NCBI GenBank assembly: GCA_963662175.1
Contig: OY759220.1
Location: 2,046,001 to 2,110,000 of the forward strand
Direction of reading: 5' to 3'
DNA: 64,000 bases
Source of the DNA: Aradus depressus
Taxonomy: Eukaryota; Arthropoda; Insecta; Hemiptera; Aradidae
In this document: piece by piece, positions 45,058 through 56,407 of the stretch
Numbering within the stretch: the stretch's first letter is position 1
Layout of the letters: every line of letters begins with the position of its first letter
Made by a program: the position numbers and the translations under genes
The notes under the pieces: generated by a model
What the model saw: the letters and a program-made list of their open reading frames with translations, nothing else
What the model was told of the DNA's origin: nothing
Database searches by the model: none

Positions 45058-45298
45058 GACAGTAGAACTGACTGACGAAAGGCGTTTGTTATAATTATTG
45101 TTTTAAGTGACTTACTAGTTGGATCAAAACCGAAAACAATAGTTCTATCCGATGAACTAAATAATATTTATTCGAAATTGGGTGTAAGTGGGACCAGATG
45201 AGACAGATATCGTGTAACAGACAAACAAAGCCTCCTAATTCAAAAGGAAAGACCTCGTTTAGCTCTGTCAATAACATTGTTTTTATTATTTCTTTCAG

Positions 45299-45553
45299 CG
45301 ACGCCGATGCCTGGAGGAAGTGGGGACCCTGAAGAGGCGTGCCGGGGTGTCCGGTGCCAGTTCTCGGCGACCTGCGAGGTGGACTCGGCCGGCTACCCTC
45401 GGTGTTCTTGCAAGCTGGCTTGTCCTCAAGGTGGTGCCGGACCTCCCATCTGCGGCTCTGACCTCGTCCTCTACCCCAGCCAATGTCAGATGGAAGCAGC
45501 GGCCTGCTCCAAGCAGATAGAGATCAGAGTCCGCCCTCTCGACCTCTGTCAAG
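45299..45553 (+). CDS. Agrn: Agrin-like gene, exon f: follistatin/Kazal module
   Basis: 255 bases, phase 1 to phase 1, acceptor ttatttctttcag, donor gtatag. Reads TPMPGGSGDPEEACRGVRCQ, FSATCEVDSAGYPRCSCKLA, PICGSDLVLYPSQCQMEAAA, ending RPLDLCQG. Full follistatin N-lobe and Kazal core; shares CGSDL and YPSQC with exon e, so these two modules are likely the closest relatives in the protein. Confidence 0.9.
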
Positions 45554-45960
45554 GTATAGTCCTGAGTCTTAGGCGGCTCCCACACTGAAGCAACCGCCGT
45601 TGATATTAAGCTTTGAATTATCCTTTTTCCTGTTACTCTTTGCACAATTGATTGCTTCGAACGAATTACATGAAATGAGACATCTTAGTTGTTTTATTTA
45701 TTTATCATTTACCATTTGTGTGTACCATTGGTCTCATTTTTCATTTGCAAAATCTACTTTCTGAATCTGAAGAAAAAACATGGTATCATTTGAACAATTT
45801 ATGTTCTGCTCTAGAGCCTAACCTGGTGACCGAAAAAATCTTTTCATAACATTTTTGGAATCCTCTGGATAAATAAGCTTGAGTCAGATAGAAAAAAAAT
45901 ACCTGTCCTACTATGTTTTTTCGACTAACTGTTCTTTGTTGGAACGTTTGTTGCCTCCAG

Positions 45961-46113
45961 GTATGGAGGTGAAGCCTTGCGGCGGTGACTCCCCTCTCCG
46001 GGACCCGACCACCTCTCATGAGCTCGACTGTGGCAACGGACACAACCGACAAGACTGTCCCTCCGACTATTACTGCCATCAGACACCGCAGTTTGCCAAG
46101 TGCTGTCGCAAGG
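45961..46113 (+). CDS. Agrn: Agrin-like gene, exon g: lustrin-type Cys module
   Basis: 153 bases, phase 1 to phase 1, acceptor tttgttgcctccag, donor gtttgt. Reads GMEVKPCGGDSPLRDPTTSH, ELDCGNGHNRQDCPSDYYCH, QTPQFAKCCRKG. The pattern C.g..PL...........C......CP..YYC.......CC is the lustrin-type Cys-rich repeat found in several invertebrate matrix proteins. I know no such module in vertebrate agrin. Frame and phases are sound. Confidence 0.82.
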
Positions 46114-46589
46114 GTTTGTAGCAAACCTACGAAGTATTCAGTTCGAAATATGAATCTTTATCGATTTGTGGATACCTAAAATATGACTTGGGGAATAATG
46201 CATAAATTGGGTCGTTGCACGTCAAATCAACACAGCTCCGAACTACACCTTTGTTTCTTCTAAATTGGGTTCTTTTTAAGCTAATGTAATAATTCATATT
46301 GGGATTAAGGTTCTGTCATGTAGAATATCTGTTAGCCCATGGACGCCAGAGGCCTTTAAATCTTATTGGAAATACAATCCTGTCCGAGTCCATCCCTTCT
46401 TCATTATTGTTCAACTCCTCCACACTCCATATGAAATTGTATGAAATATACATTTTTATTTTGCAATATTTAATTAAAGTAATATGGATAATAATTATTT
46501 ATTTATTTTGATCTGTTTTATTTAAAATAAGAGAAGAACATTGAACCTAAATCTTATATTTGGTTCATCAGGTACAACACAAGGAGGTT

Positions 46590-46765
46590 GGTTACTTAGA
46601 ATACCTGACACCGCACAGGTTCAGGACCATCACTTAAGGTCTCATCCGGAGGACGGCGTTCTCAATGTTTTTTTCACCGCTCAGATAAAAAGTGTCGGAA
46701 CTTCGGCTGGGTTTTGAACCCGCGATAATGAGCAAAGTAGGCACGCACGCTAACTCGGCTATTCC
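46590..46765 (-). mobile_element. SINE-1, head and body
   Basis: On the minus strand: gttagcgtgcgtgcctactt-type head, B-box-like gggttcaaaaccc, then body to aggtattctaag. Diverged; tail missing. Confidence 0.7.
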
Positions 46766-47030
46766 AGATAGTCGTTTTCGGATTGCACGGCATTATAAAA
46801 TCCATTTAATATATTTAAAAAAATTAATTTACTAATTGTTTTTAGACAGACTAAGACAAATTGAGTTGATAAAGTGGTCTAGAAATAATGAAGGGGCATA
46901 ATTAAAATAAAAAAAGAGGCAATACACCCAAACAGTAAGAACTGAGTCACTGTGATCCAATGTGTTAATTGGATCAAGAGTGATCTGTGAATTATCGTTG
47001 ACGTTCAAATATTTGTTTTTATTATTCCAG

Positions 47031-47153
47031 AGTCTGGTGTCTACCTAAAAGACTGTGCAGACAGCTGGTTCGGGTGTTGTCCTGACAACAAGACACCTGC
47101 TCAGGGACCAGACGAACAGGGATGTCCCTCCATGTGCGGCTGCAACAAGATAG
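47031..47153 (+). CDS. Agrn: Agrin-like gene, exon h: CCPDN module
   Basis: 123 bases, phase 1 to phase 1, acceptor tttattattccag, donor gtaaat. Reads ESGVYLKDCADSWFGCCPDN, KTPAQGPDEQGCPSMCGCNK. The C....FGCCPD..T.A.GP...GC pattern is a short disulfide motif also present in papilin-type matrix proteins. It directly precedes the first laminin-EGF exon, and CGCNKIG may supply that module's first cysteines (laminin-EGF usually begins C.C). Confidence 0.85.
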
Positions 47154-47517
47154 GTAAATGCATGCTTTGTACGATAAAACTCCGGATATCCGAAAAGAAG
47201 GGAGCGGGTGCGTTTCCGATTAACTCATTCGGCCCAGAACGAGTCTTAACAAGTTTGAAATAAACAATTTGACTCTCAATGAACTCTCGTATTTACTTCT
47301 TTCCCAAAGATTCACAAAAAATAGTATGAATTTACTCACCAAAATTCGTGTTCTTTTATGAAAAACATATTTGTCAACTAATCAGCCATCTGATACAAAA
47401 CATTAATCTATGAGAATAACCGACGAGTCAGTATATTTAAAATAAAAACTTGAATATGGATATATTAAGATGAGGTAAATATTCCTTCACTCTTTTGTCC
47501 TTTTTAAGTTTTTGTTC

Positions 47518-47752
47518 TAGTTATTATGACTCATCCCCGGGCTTTTAACTACGAGGTTATATCGCCTACTACCAGAGCGCTCTTTCGTCACTCTGGTGGA
47601 CATGAGCCCGACTCTATTGTGGGAGTCCTAAATTTTGCCTACCCTAAATGTTTATTCACCTAGGGCAGAGGTATTTAACGAGTAACTGACATAATACAGG
47701 CTGGGGACCATCGCTTCACGACCCATCCTAAGGACGGCATGCTTAAGTTGGT
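47518..47752 (-). mobile_element. SINE-1, body and tail
   Basis: From the tail (tatgactcatccccgggctt on + strand) through gcgctctttcgtcactctgg to acgacccatcctaaggacgg. The tRNA-like head is absent. Confidence 0.85.
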
Positions 47753-48780
47753 TTTGTTCTTCAATGACGCAAAACAGTCCATTATAGTTTCGGTACTATT
47801 ATATAGTTTCGGTATATCTGTGAACATCCTCTTGCTCCCACACAAAGAATCATATCACATAAAACTCAGAATGTGTTTTGGTGGCAGCTCAAACGGAGTA
47901 TTGTGATAGAAAAAGTCTCGTACCATGGGGCATCAAGAAAATAGGTTTCGTGAAATCTAAGATATTTTCGTACATAGTGAAGTAGGATATTAAATTGAAG
48001 GGTTCTGACAAAATGTTAAAAATCAATATAGCTAGGCAGGACAATCAAGCAGGAGCATCAGGACGTCGGAAAGAACAAACAAACGTGCCCCCCCCCCCCC
48101 CCCCACCCATAGTTGTTGCTATTGATACAAAAATAATAATGGAGCCATAAGTCGTAAAGGTTAGATTCGGAATTTTTTTAGGGAATTTTCGGACAAATTT
48201 GGTCCGTGAAGGAGGCTGTAACATCGCAAACCGACTGCCAACGTGTCCTTCCCCTCTAAAAGAAAATAATGAAGAAAGCAATTAATATGAAGATAACCGG
48301 AAAATTTTAGTTTGGTTTTTTTTCTATGAACGAGGCTGAAGGGGGGGGGGGGGGGGGGGGGGAGGATAGCACTACTAACACTACCATTGTTCCATCGGCA
48401 TCAATATAAGTTTAAATTCCATATTATTTCTGAATATTGCTTGGTCGTTTGATGTAGCAGGTAGCCTGTGGCTATTAACCATAGCATATGAAGCGACAAC
48501 AAATAAAAATAAATTTAGATAAATCCGAAATTGGTTCAGAAGATAACGCAAAGTGTGGCCATTTTTCGGAAGCGAGACTTTCCGCGCTTTCTTCGACCAA
48601 TTCCTCCAGAGGTTAATAATCAAGCAATGGCGGGTGAACCTGCTTGTAAATAAATATATTATTCGCAGATTCCTTCGTTAAATTAAAAATGATAAGAATG
48701 TACTATAGTTTTTGCGATTAATTCTGCGCAAGTGTTTAGCAGTTCGATTCTTATTGCACATATGCTGCTCTCAATTTCAG
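47753..48780. other. Intron sequence, homopolymer runs
   Basis: C run at 48088-48104 and G run at 48342-48361. No supported coding sequence in either strand. Confidence 0.5.
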
Positions 48781-48918
48781 GCTCTTACTCGGACTGGTGT
48801 GACAAAGAGACTGGTGTCTGCGAGTGCCGTCCTGGAGTCGGAGGTCCCAAGTGTGACCGCTGCGAGCCTGGCTACTGGGGCCTCCCCAAGATATCCTCCG
48901 GCTATAAAGGCTGTTTAC
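48781..48918 (+). CDS. Agrn: Agrin-like gene, exon i: laminin-EGF module 1
   Basis: 138 bases, phase 1 to phase 1, acceptor ctcaatttcag, donor gtaagt. Reads [46 protein letters not shown]. The [26 protein letters not shown] string is a textbook laminin-type EGF module; its first Cys pair is supplied by the end of exon h (CGCNKIG). Two tandem modules after the Kazal array match agrin. Confidence 0.93.
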
Positions 48919-49509
48919 GTAAGTTTATCTATAATTAAATCACTTTCTAATCAATAACGATCAATAATCAACAAATTCTGGAGCATAGAATATTCTTCGA
49001 AAAATGATCATCTGCTTGCAACACACTTAGCCATTTTCCTAAATACAATCCATATTAGTTCATTATGGCTTCTGGAGATGAATCCATGTATAAACATTGG
49101 TTTTCTATTCGAGAAAATTGATTTCATGAAATGAAAATTGTTTCGCATATAATTGGGTAAGTATACTTATACTTTTTATGATGTTAATTATAATAATTCT
49201 CTTTAATAAAATCCGAAAATATCCTAATTATTCCAGGTATATGCTTAATGTATGTTGAATTTATCTTTCTATCAAAAATTACTTATTACAAAAAAAATGT
49301 TCCTTATTAAATTTCTGACTTCGATTTCTTAGACGGATTTAACGTAGCCAGAGCCATAGACCCCAATTCCCCAATATCGTTTAAGTTAAACAAAAACGTT
49401 TCTCTTCAAGGCAAGCGAGGGAAGTGGAAGAAATGAAGCTCTTATTAACCAATAATGGCCACACTCGAAAATAAGATGTGTCCTAGACAGATTTAACAAT
49501 TGTTGCAGC
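48919..49509. other. Intron sequence
   Basis: AT-rich with no features beyond splice borders. Confidence 0.4.
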
Positions 49510-49652
49510 TTGCGGCTGTTCTCTGTTCGGGTCAGTTCGTGAGGACTGTGAGCAGATGACAGGCCGATGTGTGTGCAAGTCTGGCGTGTCGGGTCACAAG
49601 TGCGACTCTTGTCCTACTGGGCAGATACTAGCTCCGTCTGGGTGCATTCAAG
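49510..49652 (+). CDS. Agrn: Agrin-like gene, exon j: laminin-EGF module 2
   Basis: About 143-144 bases, phase 1 to phase 1, acceptor acaattgttgcag, donor gtaact; the start may be off by one base in my counting. Reads [49 protein letters not shown]. Eight Cys in laminin-EGF order (C.C...G......C....G.C.C..GV.G..CD.C). Confidence 0.92.
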
Positions 49653-50103
49653 GTAACTACTTGCCTCCTCATCACACAGGTTAAATAATTTAAAAAATGA
49701 AAGTTTTTAGATAATTTATAATGAACCCCAAAAACTAATCTGGACCTGAGGTCCAGAATATCGTGATCTGTCCACTTTTTGTGATATTTACTTTAATGTT
49801 TTAGTTATAAATAACAAGTGTGTGTACTTATTGCTTTAAATGATTTTGATACGTATACGAACAGACTTTGGGTAGTAGCATTCTCTCCTTGTTTCCTTAT
49901 ACCTAAAGAAAATGGATTTATGATACTCTAGTTCTGAGATGCACAAATATTCCAACATAAAAACGACACAAGTGTAATTTTAGCCAGTTTTCTGGTACGG
50001 GGCTGATTTTTTAATGTAAATGGAAAATCTCATAACTGTCAATTTTTGAAATTTGGAAATATCTAGCTTGCCATTTACTATTCTATTTCCTCAAGCGTTA
50101 TCA

Positions 50104-50143
<40 letters not shown>

Positions 50144-50563
50144 TACGTCTAAAAGATTGATCGGATTTTCATGAAATATTGTACAAACATTTTGAACGGG
50201 AGGGGAATTGCCAAAACCTTGCAATCCTCAAAACCTCTATCTAGCCTTTTAACGGTGGAGAAGATTTTCATGAAATTTCACATGTAGCATCCTTAAAAGC
50301 AAGCCATGTTCAAACATGACAACGACTATGTGAGATATCAACATTTTGAACGTTATCGAGTTGTTTGAACGAGTGTTTCTGGGGACCCAAAAAAAATATA
50401 AAAAAATTAGTGGTAGCTCTTTAACGGTTGATCGGATTTTTGTGACTTTTCACCAATATATTGTAAATAAACTATTTATATTAGCCATATATATCTGCAT
50501 GAGTCACAATAACTAACTAGTATACGAGTTTCGAACCCGCGATCTTGAGCTCAATAAAACTTT

Positions 50564-50634
<71 letters not shown>

Positions 50635-50750
50635 GAAATGAACAGTTCTTGTTTGTTACCAGTGGTTCGGTCCAGTTGAAATGATTATCGAACCTCATTA
50701 TTATATATTTTTACAAAGTTCTTTAGTGTTTATTTTGTGTGTGAATTGAG
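49653..50750. other. Intron with simple and dispersed repeats
   Basis: (TA)n at 50107-50141; family A units at 50150-50460 (ttttcatgaaatttcacatg, tagcatcctt); an internally deleted SINE-1 on the minus strand at 50496-50555 (tail joined to tttcgaacccgcgatcttga); (CT)n(TA)n at 50562-50630. No coding sequence. Confidence 0.6.
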
Positions 50751-50881
50751 CGGATACGACGACGCCAGTTCCTATATCCTGTACCCAGCTGATCTGCTAC
50801 TTCGGGGCTGTCTGCGAGGAGCGTGGAGGCCGGGCCAGTTGTGTCTGTACAGCCACATGTCCCAATAATGACAAACAGCAG
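50751..50881 (+). CDS. Agrn: Agrin-like gene, exon k: follistatin N-lobe of the post-laminin module
   Basis: 131 bases, phase 1 in, phase 0 out, acceptor gtgtgtgaattgag, donor gtcagt. Reads ADTTTPVPISCTQLICYFGA, VCEERGGRASCVCTATCPNN, DKQQ. The C...C.FGA.C pattern is the follistatin N-lobe. The acceptor has few pyrimidines, so the exact start is less certain than for other exons. One follistatin/Kazal module after two laminin-EGF modules is the specific agrin order (vertebrate Kazal 9). Confidence 0.85.
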
Positions 50882-51346
50882 GTCAGTAATATGTTCATAA
50901 TACGACATATACTCATATATATAACTATATATGAGGAGTTTGGAGCCAGAGAGGACCAACTGGTTTAAACTGAACAGAAAGAAAATGGCAATTGAAAATT
51001 GAGTACATTTTGTTTATCTCCATAAATGGGCCCCAAATATTTATTTATATTTGAAATTTTAGAATAGTATTGGATGAGTGATCCCTTTTTGTGTTCTATA
51101 AAGTTTTTGAAGGCCGTATGATCCATTGTGACTTTGAAAATATGTGGACTAAACTTAAAGTGCTGCTATCTATCACTGAAGTGAAGAAAGTGATCCACAC
51201 AGGTTTTGAAAAATGGGAACCTATGCCAACATCAGGATGGTAATAACTCATTTTCCGAAAAATTGTGGGTTGGTCCGCTCTGGCTCCAAACTCCTCATGT
51301 GTCCATAATACAACATATAATCATATATATATATATATAATTATAG

Positions 51347-51692
51347 AGGGCGCCGGTAGCTCAGTGGTATGCGTGCTTGACTTCTGAGCTCAAGGTCGTG
51401 GGTTCGTAGCCCGACCGAGGCCCTTAGTTTATTTTATCTGGGAGGTAAAATAAACTTAAGCACGCCGTCCTTCGGATGGGACGTTAAGCGATGGTCCCGA
51501 GCCTGTACGATGTCAGGTACTCGTTAAAGACCCCTACCCTAGATGAATAAAAATTTAGGGTTGGCAAAATTTAGGACTCCCACAGTAGAGTCGGGCTCAT
51601 GTCCACCAGAGTGACGGAAGAGCGCTCTGGTAGTAGGCGATATGACCTCGTTGTTAAAGCCCGGGCATGAGTCATAAAACCTAAACCTAAAC
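51347..51692 (+). mobile_element. SINE-1, full length
   Basis: Head gccggtagctcagtggtatg, B-box region ggttcgtagcccg (one or two changes from consensus), whole body, and a tail ending catgagtcataaaacctaaa with a short (ACCTAA)n-like run. Same strand as the host gene, inside the intron between exons k and l. Confidence 0.9.
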
Positions 51693-51789
51693 CTATATAA
51701 TTATAGTTTTGTCTGTACATGGTCTGAGTTATTTATTTGTTTGATCAGAATACAGTTTCACATTATGTATAGAAGCTCAAGAGACCATC

Positions 51790-52740
51790 AGCTCGAATTT
51801 CTGCGTGTAAGTATGTTAGATTTTCAAGGAAAAACGGCTGTACGTATATCGACGTAGTTTGCTAGGCCTTTCGAGGATCGTCCAACTCGGAATATAAGCT
51901 ATATGGCATCTCAACATTTCGAATGGGAGAGGGGGTTGTAGTATACCCGAAACATAAAGCTATTACTATTAGCTCTTTAACGCTTGGATCAGATTTTCAT
52001 AAATTGTCTTATGTACCATATCTTATAAGCCCTGATATAGTCACTAATCGGGCAGGTGACGTTACTAACCTGCTTCATGTAACTAGCTGGCTCGTTAGTC
52101 CTGTCTATTATTGGTTTCCTTTCAATATATAAATATATTAACGTCCACAGCTTTACCACGTATTGGAGTTATGTTGTTGGTCAAAAATTCAATCGGAGTT
52201 TTCAACGGAATTTCATATTTTCCGAGCTTTAGATTACAAATATGAAAAAAAATGTTTTTATGTTTGTCTTTGAACACGATAACACCCGATAGAATGAATG
52301 TATCGACACGAAATTATCTACGTGAACCAAGAATGTGCGACCAAAACCCCATCAGGACAACACCTATCGCTTTTCAGCGGAATGGGCAGAATGGAAGGGG
52401 GGGTTGGGGTTCAGCCTAAAATCCCCAAATATCCGATGTAATGATTATATCGACAAGAAATTTCATATTTAAAGTCAAAATCAAAAGAGGACATAATCTG
52501 TCAAATTTGAATGATATTAGCTGAGAGCAAGAGAGGTTCAGGGGAGGGTGCTCAACTCAAAAACCCTAATAACTGCCGATGTGATGAATGTATCTACGAA
52601 AATTTCATTTTGAGGGTTTAGGTTCCCCTATGTAAGTCAATTTTAATATTTGCGCAAACGGTCGACTAGTTTTGGAGGGAAAGCGACAGTTTAAATAATT
52701 AATTCGTTGTGGGGAAATAGATTGCCGGTGATTGACGGAC
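51790..52740. repeat. Intron with family A and family E repeats
   Basis: Family A phrases at 51830-52030 (gaatgggagagggggttgta, agctctttaacgcttggatc). Family E at 52150-52740 in several tandem-like blocks, each with a cgacacgaaatt-type phrase and a G-rich box. The 51923-52132 frame is not a gene. Confidence 0.5.
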
Positions 52741-53241
52741 GACCTTCTTTAATGGACATCTTGCTGAGGAACAGAAGGACCAGCCTTCAGCCCTGTGGTC
52801 GAGACATTGAAACTAAACAATTGTTTCGCTAAATTTTCGTCACTGAGTGTGCCTCTTTCAGGGTTTATTTAACACTTTGAGAAGTATCACCCTCAGGGTC
52901 ACTGTGTACAAATACCTGTGGGAGTAACTTGTAGGATAATGATAATACTGCTAACCGATACAAAGTGGAAAAGAAGGAGTGAGCCTTCAACGAAGGGCCC
53001 TACCGGAGTGTGACCCTGCTTTAGTGAATATACCTTTTGACGTTTTACTGTGAATCTCAAACAAACATTCATAAATACATGTAGAAAGTTAACGAACTGG
53101 TGGTAACAAGAAACGGGTTGCTATCAAACAAAAACAGACCATGCACAGACAACACTTTAATGTTATGCACATTTAGATAATCTGTTGCTATAATATTATC
53201 CCTATAATATCCCGTTATAATATTTATTTTATAATTTTCAG
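52741..53241. other. Intron sequence, nothing recognised
   Basis: No repeats or frames of note up to the acceptor of exon l. Confidence 0.4.
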
Positions 53242-53350
53242 GTTGTTTGTGGGAGTGATGGACAAACGTACGGTTCTGAATGTCAACTGAAATTGTACGC
53301 TTGTAAATACCAGAAGGACATCGCAGTTCAGTCATTGGGCGCTTGCAAAG
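53242..53350 (+). CDS. Agrn: Agrin-like gene, exon l: Kazal core of the post-laminin module
   Basis: 109 bases, phase 0 in, phase 1 out, acceptor tataattttcag, donor gtttgt. Reads VVCGSDGQTYGSECQLKLYA, CKYQKDIAVQSLGACKG. The VCGSDGQTYGSEC string is a near-perfect Kazal core. It joins exon k without a frame change. The phase-0 split inside the module matches exons c/d. Confidence 0.92.
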
Positions 53351-53439
53351 GTTTGTCAAATAGAATACCAAACATATTTTAGTACTTATGTTATTAACAG
53401 AAAAAAATAAATAACGTACCTCTCAGCAACTCTCGGAGC

Positions 53440-53482
53440 CACACACACACACACACACACACACATCATATATATATATATA
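53440..53482. repeat. (CA)n(TA)n microsatellite
   Basis: About 12 CA units followed by ATCATATATATATATA-type sequence. Confidence 0.9.
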
Positions 53483-53911
53483 CTAGGGAAGACAACTCCA
53501 GCCCCAAGACTTAAGCCACGGCTCCCTCAAGACATCCTCACTTAAAGACCAAGTGTTAAAGTTTACCTTCTTTTATTTATTTATTTATACATTCATCTTT
53601 TATTTCCATCTATTTGTTAAGCTCTATAAGCAGTCCTAGGTTGTGCTCAAGATGAGACAACGCCGATCTGTTATTTTAATCTGTTATTAATCTGTTTTAT
53701 ATATATATACTCCCCCTCCCCATCGTTTTAAGCCCTGACTATGATATATAAATTGATAAATAATATAAAATCTGTCGATTTGTCGGCAATTGAATAGTGA
53801 TGTCTTTAAAAAATCTATATTGACCTTTGTTTTCCTTTTAATTACATCCCTGTCACTATAATAACGATATGTATTGGTATTTATTGTATTGTATGTATTG
53901 TATTGTGTCAG

Positions 53912-54052
53912 GAGAAGAGAGTACGGAGGGCCCTGTCCGAAGATGGACTTCCTTCAGCCAGTACACTCTCCCCGACGATATAGCCTCCCCTCTGTCCAAG
54001 TCGACCAGACATCTCCTAACCGACAAGTACCATCTGCCAGGCAGGAACAGAG
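53912..54052 (+). CDS. Agrn: Agrin-like gene, exon m: linker
   Basis: 141 bases, phase 1 to phase 1, acceptor ttgtattgtgtcag, donor gtatgc. Reads GEESTEGPVRRWTSFSQYTL, PDDIASPLSKSTRHLLTDKY, HLPGRNR. No Cys and no recognised domain; Ser/Thr content is moderate, so it may carry some sugar chains. Vertebrate agrin has Ser/Thr-rich stretches and a SEA domain here; I see no SEA signature in this exon or its intron neighbours. Acceptance rests on splice sites and phase, so it is the least certain exon. Confidence 0.65.
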
Positions 54053-54080
54053 GTATGCACCTAGCAACTGAGTCAGTAGA

Positions 54081-54648
54081 TCATTGTACTGCTTTACTAA
54101 GAGGACCGACGGGAGGATCAACATTCTTATCTTTCGGCAATATGACATGTTGTGTATACATGCATAAAAACATTGTAAACATGTGTAATTATTGTTCTGT
54201 ATTGGTACTCATGTCACAAATTTATTGTAAGTTATTGTTTTTTTGACCTAACTAGCCATAGTTGTGCAAAAAAGATGCAACTCAACATGGCCTCTATTTG
54301 GGATAGCTTGACACTAGATGATAAAGCTTGAGTGCGCAACTCTTCTCACCTATCTTCCACGAGTCAGTAGCGGGAGGAATGACTAGGACGAAGCGCACCA
54401 ACCTGCGCGACCAAGTTACCCAAATAGAGGGCGTGTTGAATTGGAACTTTTATCGCACAACTATCGCTATTTAGACCCAAAAAAATCAGTAACTTGCAGT
54501 AGATTTGTGACATAAACATACCAATATAGAACAATAATTTCACATATTAACAATGTTTTTATTCACTCACACTAAACATGTCATATTTCCAAAAGGTAAA
54601 AATGTTGACCCTCCCGTCGGTCCTCTTATCGGAGCAGTACAAAGTTTC
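54081..54648. mobile_element. Foldback element next to exon m
   Basis: Left arm 54081-54310 (attgtactgctttactaaga, ggaccgacgggaggatcaac) is inverted at about 54412-54648 with about 80-85% match by eye. It starts 28 bases after the exon m donor. No transposase. Confidence 0.75.
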
Positions 54649-55383
54649 ATATTGTGTTCAAAGTTATTTTGAACAACGACCAGATGGGAGGATATTTTAT
54701 TTTTTCAGATACATGTTATAATTTGTATAAGTGAAGATTCAGTCGGTCTTTTTAGTGAAGCAGTGTAGGTTTATCTGTCTTATTTATAAAATCATGGTTC
54801 CATTTCACAACAAGCGACAAATACACTGCAACGAATGACAATAATGGTAACAGTAATATTAAGTTGTTAGCAATTAAAATGTTGTTTTCAGTTATTTATT
54901 ATTGATTTATTACCTTTAGAGTTATGACAGTAGGTACATGATGACAAAGAGACGGAAGTATGAACACTAAGCAAATACACGACCTACTATTATTTAATGA
55001 TTCAAAACATGTTTTTAAAATTATTATTACACAATTAGAAAATATTATATTGACATATTACTGGTTACACAATGATCGGGTTTCGTCGACGGTCTTGGAT
55101 CCGGAGAACACTAAAAAAGGAGGATTTCCTGTTAAATATCCTATATAGTATTCAATCTCTTAAAATGCATTACGTGAAATACAGGCAGTCGTAAGTTGAG
55201 GACGTTTATAGGAGAACACCATTTTTTGTTAGGATCAGGGTGTCCTCATTGGAAATTTTGCACTGAATTCAGATCTGTAATTGTGACTGTCAAGTTTACT
55301 GTTCAATTTTGTGTGTCTCAATATTTACTTACAATATGATCAGTATTGCCTGCTAACCCATTGAACTGACTGACTTTGTCCAG
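54649..55383. other. Intron sequence
   Basis: A partial repeat of the foldback end may lie at 54680-54770 (cgaccagatgggaggat, gattcagtcggtctttttag). Otherwise nothing recognised. Confidence 0.4.
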
Positions 55384-55551
55384 ACTTGTACGTGGTGGAA
55401 GGCCAGGCGACCTCGGTTGCAGTGGAGCTAGGAGCTGCACTTGGCGAACTATGCACCTACCAGACGGACTGCACAATACCAGACAGTTCCTGTGTACGAG
55501 GTGTCTGCGCATGCAAGTCTGGCCATACTGAGTCTGATGGACACTGCATTG
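55384..55551 (+). CDS. Agrn: Agrin-like gene, exon n: EGF-like/EB module
   Basis: 168 bases, phase 1 to phase 1, acceptor ctgactttgtccag, donor gtaggt. Reads DLYVVEGQATSVAVELGAAL, GELCTYQTDCTIPDSSCVRG, VCACKSGHTESDGHCIG. Six Cys in the order C....DC....SSC..G.C.C..G......C, close to EB or EGF-like modules. In agrin an EGF module comes directly before the first laminin-G domain, which is the case here. Confidence 0.87.
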
Positions 55552-55624
55552 GTAGGTTATTTTTATTTATTTATTTTTGCAAATTTCTATAAGAATTTAG
55601 TCTATGCGCTCACCCAGATATACA

Positions 55625-55927
55625 ATTAGTTAGCTATTGTGATTTATGCACGGGTTTTAATTACAAGATCGACTACCAGAGCGCTCTTTAATCGCCTCTA
55701 GTGGACAGGAGCCCGACTCTACGGTGGAAGTCCTAAATTTTTCCTACCCTGGTTTTTTTACATGAGATAGGGATGCTTAACGAGTACCTGACAGAGGTTC
55801 GGGGCCATTCCTTAACGTCCCATCCGAAAGATTGCCTGCTCAAGGTTTTTTTTATCTTCCAAATTAGAGTCTCGGCCAGGTCTCGATCTTGAGCTTAGTA
55901 GGCCAACACGAGCTACCAGCACCCTCT
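55625..55927 (-). mobile_element. SINE-1, nearly full length, diverged
   Basis: Tail (gatttatgcacgggttttaa on + strand), body (catccgaaagattgcctgct) and head end (gcttagtaggccaacacgag, ctaccagcaccctc). The B box is altered (aggtctcgatcttgagc). Confidence 0.8.
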
Positions 55928-56407
55928 TCGGATATACATATATAAAGCTAATATATTCTTATTACATAAACTAGCAGGTTACCCGGCGTTGTCAGGAGTT
56001 AACTTGCCCTTATTTAACTTTACCTGAAGCTCATTACATGCGATGCACGTAAAGATAAAACCCTTTTTCTCTATCCCCTCCTCTCCCCTCCCCTCCCATG
56101 TCAACTTTAAAGAAACAAACATTTTTTTTATCTCTTCACTATCCGTAACTCCTCCCACACTCCAAAAATACAGATCGACATTTTTCAGTTTGTCTCGTTG
56201 AGTCCTTTGAAATGATATGCCACACATTTTTGTAAACTGAACTTACATCCTGGACATAATCTGCAGTTTCCGAGATTATAAACTCTGTTTAATCCATGAA
56301 TAAAATATGAAACGTAATGTGTGTCTAGTGTGTCAGTTTTTTATTAATTTTTATGGATTATTATGCGAAGGGGCCATAACTATTTTATATATTTATTTTT
56401 TGTCTAG
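55928..56407. other. Intron sequence
   Basis: No supported features. The minus-strand frame 55979-56227 is unrecognised. Confidence 0.4.

Noticed and set aside
48045..48623. Minus-strand frames between exons h and i as a nested gene
   Set aside because: Gly- and Arg-rich parts come from a C run; no recognisable domain.
49381..49440. Additional agrin-like exon between exons i and j
   Set aside because: The phases of i and j already fit (1 to 1), and no Cys-rich frame with both splice sites is present.
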